Positions 1 to 5,836 of a stretch of 5,836 bases of DNA are shown piece after piece (position 1 is the stretch's first letter; the number at the start of each line of letters is the position of its first letter). The DNA lies in contig JAILIR010000056.1 of NCBI GenBank assembly GCA_024695185.1, positions 1 through 5,836 of the forward strand, given 5' to 3'. The notes beneath the pieces are model-generated. The model saw only the letters and a program-made list of their open reading frames with translations. It did not search any database and was not told the origin of the DNA. The position numbers and the translations under genes are program-made. The stretch is from a bacterium (GTDB taxonomy: Bacteria > Bacillota_I > Bacilli_A > Acholeplasmatales > JAEDCM01).

Positions 1-1733
1 GGAGATTTAGAAAGAAGAAGCTCACTACCTAAATTAGATGTCATAATAATGATTGTATTTTTAAAATCAACTGTTCTACCTTGAGAATCAGTTATTCTAC
101 CATCATCAAGTATTTGAAGTAATAAATTGAATACTTCACTATCAGCTTTTTCAATTTCATCAAATAAAACTATAGAATAAGGATTACGTCTAACGGCTTC
201 AGTTAATTGACCGCCTTCATCATAACCTACATATCCTGGAGGTGCACCTATAAGTCTAGATGAGCTAAACTTTTCCATATATTCAGACATATCAATTCTT
301 ACCATATGAGTTTCACTATCAAATAGAGCTTCAGCCAAACTTCTAGCTACTTCCGTTTTACCTACACCAGTAGGACCTAAAAATAGGAATGAACCAATAG
401 GTCTATTTTGATCTTTAATACCTGCACGTTGACGGATAATACAATCACTTACTAAACCAATTGCTTCATCTTGGCCAATTACACGTTTTTTAAGTGTTTC
501 AGCTAAAGTTAGTAGCTTTTCTCTATCACCTTTTAGAAGTTTAGCTACAGGAATTCTAGTCCATTTAGAAATTACTTGGCATACCATTTCTTCAGTGACT
601 TCTTCTTTTAAAATGTCATTATCATCATTAGTTTTTAATTTCTTTTCTAGTTCAGGAATAATAGAATATTGTATTTCACCTACTCTACTATAATTTCCAC
701 TAGCTAAGGCATTATCAAGTTCATTTTTATATTTTTCTATTTCAACTTTCGCATTCTTTCTTTCTTCAATAGATGCTTTTTCTTTATTCCATTTATCTCT
801 TAAAGTTTTTTCTTCTTCTTTATATTTATCTAAATCATTTTCTATTGTTTTTAGACGTTCTTTAGATAATTCATCAGTTTCTTTCTTTAAGACAGAACGC
901 TCAATTTCAAGTTGAGTAATCTTACGTTCTAGTTCATCTATTTCTGTAGGAACAGAGTCTAGTTGAATACGTATTGATGCACAAGCTTCATCAATTAAAT
1001 CAATAGCTTTATCAGGTAGGAATCTATCAGTGATATATCTATTTGATAGAGTTGCGGCAGCAACAATAGCATTATCAGTGATTTTTACACCATGATAACT
1101 TTCAAATCTTTCCTTTAAACCACGAAGAATACTAATTGTATCTTCTACTGTAGGTTCAGCTACATAAACCTTTTGAAAACGTCTTTCTAACGCCATATCT
1201 GTTTCGATATACTTACGATATTCTTTTAGAGTTGTTGCACCTATGCAATGTAGTTCACCACGTGCTAGCATTGGCTTTAGCATATTAGATGCATCAAGAG
1301 CACCATCACTTCTACCAGCACCAACAATTAAGTGAATTTCATCAATAAACATGATGATTTCCCCTTCAGATTCTTTTACCTTGTTAAGTACAGCCTTTAG
1401 ACGCTCTTCAAATTCACCACGGTATTTAGCACCAGCAACTAGAGCACCCATATCTAGTTCATAAATCTTTTTATTTTGTAGTCCAATAGGAACATCGTTT
1501 TTAATAATACGACGAGCAAGACCTTCAATAATAGCTGTTTTACCAACACCTGGTTCACCAATTAATACTGGATTATTTTTTGTCTTACGAGATAGAATCT
1601 TAATAATATTACGTATTTCTTCATCACGTCCTATTACTGGGTCGATTTTACCTTTTTCGACTTCTTCATTTATGATACGACCAAACTTCTTTAATACATC
1701 TGGATCGTTGTTATAATTCATTTCTGGTTGCAT
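1..1733 (-). CDS. clpB: ClpB-type AAA+ disaggregase lacking the N-terminal domain (3' end outside window)
   Basis: This is an ATP-driven hexameric protein disaggregase of the cytoplasm that works with DnaK. About 577 residues are visible, and the C-terminus lies past the left edge. D1 carries the Walker A motif GEPGVGKT (59-66), pore loop [11 protein letters not shown], Walker B FIDEIH and arginine pair ALERRF. A charged coiled-coil middle domain follows (roughly 260-380), which separates ClpB from ClpA. D2 carries GPTGVGKT (453-460), pore loop GYVGYDEGG, Walker [10 protein letters not shown] (Asp where the family usually has His) and sensor MTSN. The ATG has a strong ribosome site, an in-frame TAA 12 bases upstream and its own promoter. 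Translation therefore starts just before D1, and the roughly 150-residue N-terminal substrate-binding domain of E. coli ClpB is absent. Mycoplasma ClpB has the same short form. A CIRCE operator implies control by HrcA. The family call is certain from motif order; the domain loss is seen directly. Confidence 0.97.
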   Translation of the reverse strand, partial: MQPEMNYNNDPDVLKKFGRIINEEVEKGKIDPVIGRDEEIRNIIKILSRKTKNNPVLIGEPGVGKTAIIEGLARRIIKNDVPIGLQNKKIYELDMGALVAGAKYRGEFEERLKAVLNKVKESEGEIIMFIDEIHLIVGAGRSDGALDASNMLKPMLARGELHCIGATTLKEYRKYIETDMALERRFQKVYVAEPTVEDTISILRGLKERFESYHGVKITDNAIVAAATLSNRYITDRFLPDKAIDLIDEACASIRIQLDSVPTEIDELERKITQLEIERSVLKKETDELSKERLKTIENDLDKYKEEEKTLRDKWNKEKASIEERKNAKVEIEKYKNELDNALASGNYSRVGEIQYSIIPELEKKLKTNDDNDILKEEVTEEMVCQVISKWTRIPVAKLLKGDREKLLTLAETLKKRVIGQDEAIGLVSDCIIRQRAGIKDQNRPIGSFLFLGPTGVGKTEVARSLAEALFDSETHMVRIDMSEYMEKFSSSRLIGAPPGYVGYDEGGQLTEAVRRNPYSIVLFDEIEKADSEVFNLLLQILDDGRITDSQGRTVDFKNTIIIMTSNLGSELLLSKS

Positions 1734-1737
1734 AATT

Positions 1738-1747
1738 TCACCCCTTT
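1738..1747 (-). promoter_or_regulatory. Ribosome binding site of clpB
   Basis: The minus strand reads AAAGGGGTGA, close to the Shine-Dalgarno consensus, ending four bases before the ATG at 1733. Together with the in-frame TAA just upstream it fixes the start and shows that no N-terminal domain is encoded in frame ahead of it. Confidence 0.85.
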
Positions 1748-1776
1748 AGCAGTCTTCTTTCTTCTCTGCCAATTAT

Positions 1777-1804
1777 ATTATAACACTATTTTTAGCACTG
1801 TCAA
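1777..1804 (-). promoter_or_regulatory. Sigma-A promoter of clpB
   Basis: The minus strand has a perfect -35 box TTGACA (1804-1799), a 16-base spacer and a perfect -10 box TATAAT (1782-1777). Transcription should begin near 1770, giving a leader of about 37 bases. The -35 box lies entirely inside the CIRCE operator, so bound HrcA would block RNA polymerase directly. Confidence 0.9.
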
Positions 1805-1818
1805 TAGTTGAGTGCTAA
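1792..1818. promoter_or_regulatory. CIRCE operator (HrcA binding site)
   Basis: The inverted repeat is TTAGCACTC-N9-CAGTGCTAA on the minus strand. It matches the CIRCE consensus TTAGCACTC-N9-GAGTGCTAA at 17 of 18 arm positions; the one change is C for G at the inner end of the promoter-proximal arm. CIRCE is bound by the HrcA repressor, whose activity depends on GroEL in well-studied Firmicutes, and it controls heat-shock genes. Its position over the -35 box of clpB assigns clpB to the HrcA regulon. hrcA itself is not in the window. Confidence 0.95.
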
Positions 1819-1827
1819 TTTTTACAT

Positions 1828-1858
1828 AAAAAATAAAACAACCCGTTTGGGTTGCCTT
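1828..1858 (-). terminator. Rho-independent terminator after the membrane-protein gene
   Basis: On the minus strand CAACCC-AAAC-GGGTTG forms a stem (1854-1839). It extends to ten pairs if two G-T and two A-T pairs are counted, and a T-rich run follows (1838-1828). It starts nine bases past the stop codon at 1867 and ends ten bases before the CIRCE operator, insulating clpB from upstream transcription. Confidence 0.88.
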
Positions 1859-1866
1859 AATTTGAA

Positions 1867-2385
1867 TTATTCAACTTCTTTAGTTTCTTCAGTTGTTTCT
1901 TCTTTAGCTTCTTCTTTTGGAGCTTCTACTTCTTTAGTTTCTTTAGCTTCATCTTTGCAGCAGCATTCTTTTTTGCATTCGCAATCAGCATTTAAAGTAG
2001 TAATGATTGTAATTAATAAGAATACAATAATTGTAATATTCTTTCCTAGTAAGAAGATATTAGCTAATGAGTTTTCAATTCTTAGAGCTGTTCTATTGTT
2101 GATTTCAAAAGCATCTAGAATATATCCATAGCATTGAATAGTTAAGTAAGCAATTGCTAAAATTACCATTACTAATAAAGATAATTTACAAGCTTTCTTT
2201 AAAGCACAATCATTAAAATATACAAATGATAAGTAAAGTGCTCCAACATAAAGTACTAATGTACCAATTAGACCTGCACCACCATTGTTAAGTGTTCCTG
2301 TTAAATTAACAACAGTTAAAGTTAAAAGCCAAATAAGAACGATTAAAACGAATCTTAAAGGCGCATTTAATTCAATTTTTTTCAT
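1867..2385 (-). CDS. Small four-helix membrane protein with a cysteine cluster and charged C-terminal tail, function unknown
   Basis: I do not recognise a family. The 172-residue product has four predicted membrane helices (about 12-28, 37-57, 68-90 and 107-131). A short juxtamembrane cluster follows with five cysteines in nine residues (135, 137, 141, 142, 143). The last 30 residues are almost only Glu, Lys, Thr, Ala and Val, with a repeated KEVE/EETKEVE motif. With four helices, and Arg/Lys at both the N-terminus and the 63-67 loop, the side of the tail is not settled by charge alone; both termini should lie on the same side, probably the cytoplasm. The start at 2385 is preferred over an in-frame ATG at 2415: it has the ribosome site, and the upstream ATG lies inside the -10 box. 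The gene has its own promoter and terminator and follows a lipoprotein gene by 68 bases. The cysteines could bind metal, be acylated or form disulfides; none of these is shown. Confidence 0.85.
   Translation of the reverse strand: MKKIELNAPLRFVLIVLIWLLTLTVVNLTGTLNNGGAGLIGTLVLYVGALYLSFVYFNDCALKKACKLSLLVMVILAIAYLTIQCYGYILDAFEINNRTALRIENSLANIFLLGKNITIIVFLLITIITTLNADCECKKECCCKDEAKETKEVEAPKEEAKEETTEETKEVE
1874..1943 (-). repeat. In-frame 16-base direct repeat in the acidic tail
   Basis: The 16-base word ACTTCTTTAGTTTCTT (plus strand) occurs at 1874-1889 and again, identical, at 1928-1943. The copies are 54 bases apart, exactly 18 codons, so both encode the same TKEV-containing peptide. The stretch between them is also Glu/Lys-rich. 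It looks like expansion of a low-complexity tail by slippage or duplication, not a mobile element. Confidence 0.7.
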
Positions 2386-2396
2386 TTTAAATTTAT

Positions 2397-2404
2397 CCTC
2401 CTTA
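2397..2404 (-). promoter_or_regulatory. Ribosome binding site that decides the membrane-protein start
   Basis: The minus strand reads TAAGGAGG, a perfect Shine-Dalgarno core, with 11 bases between it and the ATG at 2385. No such site precedes the in-frame ATG at 2415. It therefore supports a 172-residue product over a 182-residue one. Confidence 0.85.
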
Positions 2405-2413
2405 GATATTTCC

Positions 2414-2442
2414 ATTATATAACATTAAAAACTGAATGTAAA
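2414..2442 (-). promoter_or_regulatory. Sigma-A promoter of the membrane-protein gene
   Basis: On the minus strand TTTACA (2442-2437), a 17-base spacer and TATAAT (2419-2414) make a near-consensus promoter. Its -10 box overlaps the in-frame ATG at 2415, so the expected transcript starts near 2407 and cannot use that ATG. It lies in the gap after the lipoprotein stop codon, where I see no terminator, so some read-through from the lipoprotein gene is also likely. Confidence 0.8.
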
Positions 2443-2453
2443 CTAAATATTAA

Positions 2454-3050
2454 TTATACTTTCATATAAGCATTATAATCAACATTAAAATTAGATATTC
2501 CTACATCATTTTTAATAGTATTAAGATTCGTTTTAAAATCATCTTCTCCAAAACTTGGATCAACTCTAAAATATAAAGCAAGATGAGTGTTCTTTTTAAG
2601 CAATAAATTGATATCATAATTTACAGATACAAAAGATTTTGGTTTAACCTCAAACTCTTCATAAATAGGGTGTAATAATTCATCATACATGCTACCATTT
2701 ATTACCAATGTCTTTTCATCATCATAATAATCATATGATGGATCATTTTGTTTAACTAACCATATAGAATTAGTTTCTGAATCATTATATATGTTATAAC
2801 TAATATTTTTTAAATACACCTTTTTCTTTGTTGTGCAATCAAAGAAAAAAGTTATTCCTAAATACTTAAATTTATTTGTAGGCGTTTTATCTTTAGTTAT
2901 TTCATCAAAATTTTTATACTTTTTTTCATCATCAAATTTAAAATCTGAATAAAAATCATCCATTTCTCTTCCTACTGGCTCACTTTTTTTACATGAAGAA
3001 AGTATAAAAATAGATGAGATCATTAATACAAATAGTAATATTTTTTTCAT
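2454..3050 (-). CDS. Uncharacterised lipoprotein
   Basis: The 198-residue product begins with a classic lipoprotein signal: MKK, a hydrophobic core (4-17) and the lipobox LSSC with the acylated cysteine at residue 20. It should be processed by signal peptidase II and anchored on the outer face of the membrane. The mature part starts with a polar, Asp/Lys-rich linker (about 21-60). Alternating hydrophobic stretches follow (61-70, 77-88, 96-100, 114-119, 132-146, 157-163) that look like a beta-sandwich; this fold is inferred. Tyr, Asp and Asn are abundant and only one other cysteine is present (72). I see no enzyme motif and do not recognise a family. A ribosome site AGGGGG nine bases before the ATG supports the start. 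The gene looks more AT-rich than nrdD or clpB, as is common for fast-evolving surface proteins. It could be a substrate-binding or adhesion accessory, but no role is supported. Confidence 0.88.
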   Translation of the reverse strand: MKKILLFVLMISSIFILSSCKKSEPVGREMDDFYSDFKFDDEKKYKNFDEITKDKTPTNKFKYLGITFFFDCTTKKKVYLKNISYNIYNDSETNSIWLVKQNDPSYDYYDDEKTLVINGSMYDELLHPIYEEFEVKPKSFVSVNYDINLLLKKNTHLALYFRVDPSFGEDDFKTNLNTIKNDVGISNFNVDYNAYMKV

Positions 3051-3059
3051 AATAAAAAT

Positions 3060-3065
3060 CCCCCT
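3060..3065 (-). promoter_or_regulatory. Ribosome binding site of the lipoprotein gene
   Basis: The minus strand reads AGGGGG, nine bases before the ATG at 3050. It begins about seven bases past the -10 box, so it would sit at the very 5' end of the transcript. Confidence 0.7.
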
Positions 3066-3071
3066 AAATTA

Positions 3072-3080
3072 ATTATAACA
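3072..3080 (-). promoter_or_regulatory. Extended -10 promoter of the lipoprotein gene
   Basis: The minus strand reads TGTTATAAT: a perfect TATAAT (3077-3072) preceded by the TGn extension (3080-3078). No fair -35 box is found 16-18 bases upstream, where the nrdG terminator hairpin sits, and extended -10 promoters often lack one. Transcription should begin near 3065. Confidence 0.7.
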
Positions 3081-3084
3081 TAAT

Positions 3085-3114
3085 AAAAGAAAAATAGGAG
3101 TAAAAACTCCTATT
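3085..3114 (-). terminator. Rho-independent terminator of the nrdD-nrdG operon
   Basis: On the minus strand AATAGGAGT-TTTT-ACTCCTATT forms a perfect nine-pair stem with a four-base loop (3114-3093). The run TTTCTTTT (3092-3085) follows. The stem begins in the last sense codon of nrdG and includes its TAG stop, so there is essentially no 3' untranslated region before it. The plus strand has no T-run after the hairpin, so it acts in one direction. Confidence 0.9.
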
Positions 3115-3625
3115 GATCTGTATCGTCTACATCTAGTAGAACTATTTCGCCAGTTTTTCTTGTTTCATTTAAATCAATTACTCTTTGATTTTTTGATCCC
3201 CTAAAGTTTAAGAGTAATGATTTTTCTTCCAGTATAAAAGGTCCATCAACTAATACATCTACTAAATCCAAGAATTCTTTTACTTCAGGCATTTTTAGTA
3301 GATCTTCATACACAAATCCTGTGTATGCCCAAATGTTTAAGCCGTTCTCTTTTGCCCACTTAGCAAGTTTTGCACAAGGAGCGGCTTGATAGAATGGGTC
3401 TCCCCCGGAAAATGTAATTCCATCTAAAAGTCCATTCTGTTTGATTTTGATCTTTATTTCTTCAATATCCATCTCATTACCACCATTCATATCCCATGTT
3501 TCAGGGTTATGGCAACCTTTACAATGGTGTAGGCATCCTTGAGTGAATATTACAAATCTAAATCCTTTACCATCAACTATAGAATCATCAGTTAATCCAG
3601 CAACTCTAATTTTATTAGATTCCAT
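3110..3625 (-). CDS. nrdG: Anaerobic ribonucleotide reductase activating protein (radical SAM)
   Basis: This small cytoplasmic enzyme uses a [4Fe-4S] cluster and S-adenosylmethionine to place the glycyl radical on NrdD. The 171-residue length is usual for NrdG. The cluster motif CxxxCxxC is at Cys31, Cys35 and Cys38 (GCLHHCKGCHNPETW). The SAM-contacting SGGDP motif is at 73-77, and the family-typical segments DGPF (127-130) and RGSKNQR (142-148) follow. The ATG overlaps the end of nrdD by 11 bases. Only a weak purine-rich site precedes it, so translation is probably coupled to that of nrdD. It ends at a terminator that overlaps its stop codon. The pairing with nrdD makes the assignment firm. 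Confidence 0.97.
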   Translation of the reverse strand: MESNKIRVAGLTDDSIVDGKGFRFVIFTQGCLHHCKGCHNPETWDMNGGNEMDIEEIKIKIKQNGLLDGITFSGGDPFYQAAPCAKLAKWAKENGLNIWAYTGFVYEDLLKMPEVKEFLDLVDVLVDGPFILEEKSLLLNFRGSKNQRVIDLNETRKTGEIVLLDVDDTDQ

Positions 3626-5836
3626 GTTTAACTCTATCTTCTACTTCTTTACGCTTAGCGTTATTGAAACGATCAAGTGTTCCAACTAGATAACCAGTGA
3701 TTCTTCTAATACGTTCAAATTTAACTTCATCTTCGTTACGTCCGCATCCAGGACATACATCGTTAATTACACCTGAGTAACCACATTCAGGGTCTCTATC
3801 AAGTGGATGGTTAATTGAACCATATCCAATTCCGCATTCTTTCATATGTCTAACAATCTTTTCAAATGCTTCTAAGTTCTTAGTTGGAGAACCATCAAGT
3901 TCTACATAACTAATATGTCCAGCATTAGTTAGAGGATGATATTTAGATTCAATACTAATCTTATTGAATGCTGAAATATGATAATATACAGGAACATGGA
4001 AACTGTTAGTGTAGTAATCTTTATCAGTTACACCAGGAATAACTCCATATCTTTCCTTATCAAGTCTTACAAATCTACCAGATAATCCTTCTGCTGGTGT
4101 AGCTAATAATGAGTAGTTAAGTCCAGTTCTTTGACTTTCCATATCTAGACGTTTTCTCATATAGCCAATAATTTCTAAGCCTAATTTTTGTGCTTCTTCA
4201 GATTCACCATGATGTTTACCGATTAATGCGATTAAACATTCAGCTAAACCAATAAAACCAAGTGATAATGTACCATGCTTAATAACTTCAGCAACTGAAT
4301 CATCCTTAGATAACTTTTCAGAATCAAGCCATACACCTTGGCCCATTAAGAATGGGAAGTTATATACTTTCTTAGATTGTTGTATTCTAAATCTAGCCAT
4401 TAATTGATCGATTACTAATTGTAGTTTTTCATCTAACATTACAAAGAATTTCTTTAAATCATGATTAGCTTCAATAGCTATTCTTGGTAAGTTAATTGAA
4501 GTGAAACTTAAATTACCTCTACCAGTTACTATTTCTCTAGTTGGATCATAAACGTTACCTATAACTCTAGTACGGCATCCCATGTATGCAACTTCTGTTT
4601 TATAATCTCCTGGTTTATAATATTGTAAGTTATATGGAGCATCTATAAATGAGAAGTTAGGGAATAATCTTTTTGCAGAAACTCTACAAGCTAATTTAAA
4701 GATATCATAGTTTGGATCTCCTGGATTATAGTCGATTCCTTCTTTAATCTTTAAAATTTGAATTGGGAAGATTGGTGTTTCACCATTTCCTAAACCAGCT
4801 TCAGTAGCAAGTAATAATTGTTTCATAACCATTCTACCTTCGCTTGATGTATCAGTACCATAGTTAATAGATGAGAATGGAACTTGAGCACCAGCTCTTG
4901 AGTGCATTGTATTTAAGTTATGAATTAAAGCTTCCATAGCTTGGTAAGTTTGTTTTTCAGTTTCTTTATATGCTTCTCTTTTAGCGAAGCTTTGAGCAAC
5001 AGCAATTTGTTCTTGATCAATATAATCAGCAAGGTAAGTTGCTTCAATATCTTTATAACCATTGTTATCGTCAATGATAGGCCATACCTTATCATTTTCC
5101 ATTATTTTATTATAAATGTTTTTAGCAACTTCATCAGCATTTTCAACACCAAAGATTGATAATACTTTTCCCATGTTTGAATAATACATTTTTCTATATG
5201 TCTTCATAACACCTGGAGCAATACCATAATCAAAGTTTGGAATTGACTGACCACCGTGTTGGTCATTTTGGTTAGCTTGAATAGCAATACATGCAAGGGA
5301 AGCATAGCTTAATACACTATTTGGTTCTCTTAAGAAACCATGTCCTGTAGAGAATCCACCTTTGAATAATTCTAATATATCGATTTGACAACAAGTTAGT
5401 GTTAGAGTTAGGAAGTCTAAGTCATGAATATGAATATCTCCTACTCTGTGTGCTTTAGCATGTTCTGGAAGTAAAACTTGATTTAAATAAAATTCTTTTG
5501 CTCCTTCTGAACCATACTTAAGCATTGTACCCATGGCTGTATCACCATCGATATTTGCATTTTCTCTTTTAATATCATTTTCGAATGCAGACTTAAATGT
5601 AATGTCATAATAAGTCTTCATTAATCTTGTGTTTCTCTCTCTAATCTTACTACGCTCAGAACGATAAAGAATGTATGATTTAGCAACATCAGTTAAACCT
5701 GAGTTCATTAATTGACGTTCAACTTCGTCTTGAACCATTTCAACTGTTGGGCTCTTAATATTTTTTGTATCAAATACTAGTCCAACCTTAGCTGCTAAGT
5801 CCTCTGCTTTTTGAAAATCAGAGATACCACAAGAGT
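3615..5836 (-). CDS. nrdD: Anaerobic class III ribonucleoside-triphosphate reductase (5' end outside window)
   Basis: NrdD reduces ribonucleoside triphosphates to deoxyribonucleotides without oxygen, using a glycyl radical. About 739 residues are visible. The reading frame stays open to the right edge, so the Met at 5738 is internal. Numbered from that Met, the C-terminal half of the ATP-cone regulatory domain runs from before residue 1 to about 35 (QDEVERQLMNSG, YILYR). The barrel has a Cys pair at 116-117 (LTCCQIDI) and a Cys at 388 (MGCRTRVIGN), matching the active-site cysteines of the T4 and E. coli enzymes. The C-terminus holds the glycyl radical motif RRITGYLVG with Gly682. The preceding zinc region shows only three of the usual four cysteines (652, 662, 665); Asp649 is where E. 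coli has the first. The reductant type (formate or thioredoxin) cannot be fixed here. The gene is cotranscribed with nrdG; its promoter, often an NrdR target, lies outside. Confidence 0.97.
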   Translation of the reverse strand, partial: SCGISDFQKAEDLAAKVGLVFDTKNIKSPTVEMVQDEVERQLMNSGLTDVAKSYILYRSERSKIRERNTRLMKTYYDITFKSAFENDIKRENANIDGDTAMGTMLKYGSEGAKEFYLNQVLLPEHAKAHRVGDIHIHDLDFLTLTLTCCQIDILELFKGGFSTGHGFLREPNSVLSYASLACIAIQANQNDQHGGQSIPNFDYGIAPGVMKTYRKMYYSNMGKVLSIFGVENADEVAKNIYNKIMENDKVWPIIDDNNGYKDIEATYLADYIDQEQIAVAQSFAKREAYKETEKQTYQAMEALIHNLNTMHSRAGAQVPFSSINYGTDTSSEGRMVMKQLLLATEAGLGNGETPIFPIQILKIKEGIDYNPGDPNYDIFKLACRVSAKRLFPNFSFIDAPYNLQYYKPGDYKTEVAYMGCRTRVIGNVYDPTREIVTGRGNLSFTSINLPRIAIEANHDLKKFFVMLDEKLQLVIDQLMARFRIQQSKKVYNFPFLMGQGVWLDSEKLSKDDSVAEVIKHGTLSLGFIGLAECLIALIGKHHGESEEAQKLGLEIIGYMRKRLDMESQRTGLNYSLLATPAEGLSGRFVRLDKERYGVIPGVTDKDYYTNSFHVPVYYHISAFNKISIESKYHPLTNAGHISYVELDGSPTKNLEAFEKIVRHMKECGIGYGSINHPLDRDPECGYSGVINDVCPGCGRNEDEVKFERIRRITGYLVGTLDRFNNAKRKEVEDRVKHGI

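Noticed and set aside
1808..2131. Plus-strand open frame of 107 codons
   Set aside because: It runs across the CIRCE operator and terminator and then antisense to the membrane-protein gene. Its Ser/Leu-rich content mirrors the Glu/Lys tail on the other strand, and it has no ribosome site.
2413..2415. ATG at 2415 as the start of the membrane protein
   Set aside because: It lies inside the predicted -10 box and has no ribosome site, whereas the ATG at 2385 has a perfect one.
2421..2438. Possible terminator hairpin after the lipoprotein gene
   Set aside because: Only a five-pair, AT-rich ACATT/AATGT stem with an eight-base loop and no T-run can be drawn, and it lies in the promoter spacer.
4941..5159. 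Plus-strand open frame of 72 codons
   Set aside because: It lies wholly antisense to the conserved nrdD coding sequence; its Phe/Ile-rich make-up is what AT-rich antisense frames give.
5736..5738. Met at 5738 as the start of NrdD
   Set aside because: The frame continues upstream for 32 more codons to the window edge, and this Met falls in the middle of the ATP-cone domain, so it is internal.
1..5836. Mobile element, CRISPR array, tRNA or non-coding RNA gene
   Set aside because: I saw no transposase or integrase motifs, terminal inverted repeats, regularly spaced repeats or cloverleaf sequence; the intergenic gaps are under 150 bases and are filled by promoters and terminators.
1..5836. Mycoplasma genetic code (TGA as Trp)
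   Set aside because: All tryptophans in the genes read are TGG and no in-frame TGA is present, so nothing in the window calls for a changed code.

Overview
The window is AT-rich and every gene in it lies on the minus strand. It suggests an anaerobic, low-GC Firmicute or a Mollicutes-related member of the Bacilli (Erysipelotrichia, Acholeplasma or the uncultured gut lineages near them). The grounds are consensus sigma-A promoters, strong Shine-Dalgarno sites, a CIRCE heat-shock operator, an oxygen-sensitive class III ribonucleotide reductase, and a ClpB without its N-terminal domain, as in mycoplasmas. All tryptophans seen are TGG and no gene has an in-frame TGA, so the standard code fits. The lineage is inferred from style, not from a marker gene.

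Layout, read right to left in the direction of transcription. nrdD (5836 to 3615; 5' end beyond the right edge) overlaps nrdG (3625 to 3110) by 11 bases. Together they encode the anaerobic ribonucleotide reductase and its radical-SAM activase. A hairpin terminator that starts inside the last codon of nrdG ends this operon. Directly behind it an extended -10 promoter drives an uncharacterised lipoprotein (3050 to 2454). A separate sigma-A promoter then drives a small four-helix membrane protein with a cysteine cluster and an acidic, lysine-rich tail (2385 to 1867). That gene ends at a second intrinsic terminator. Next come a CIRCE operator, a near-perfect sigma-A promoter and clpB (1733 to 1; 3' end beyond the left edge).

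The conserved genes make sense singly: deoxynucleotide supply without oxygen, and HrcA-controlled disaggregation of proteins. The two central genes are the unfamiliar part. Both products belong to the cell envelope and the genes are adjacent and co-directional, but nothing in the sequence ties them to either flanking function. I see no RNA genes, CRISPR arrays, insertion sequences or phage genes. No stretch over 300 bases lacks a gene. I found no convincing new multi-gene system; the best candidates for novelty are the cysteine-rich membrane protein and the lipoprotein beside it.
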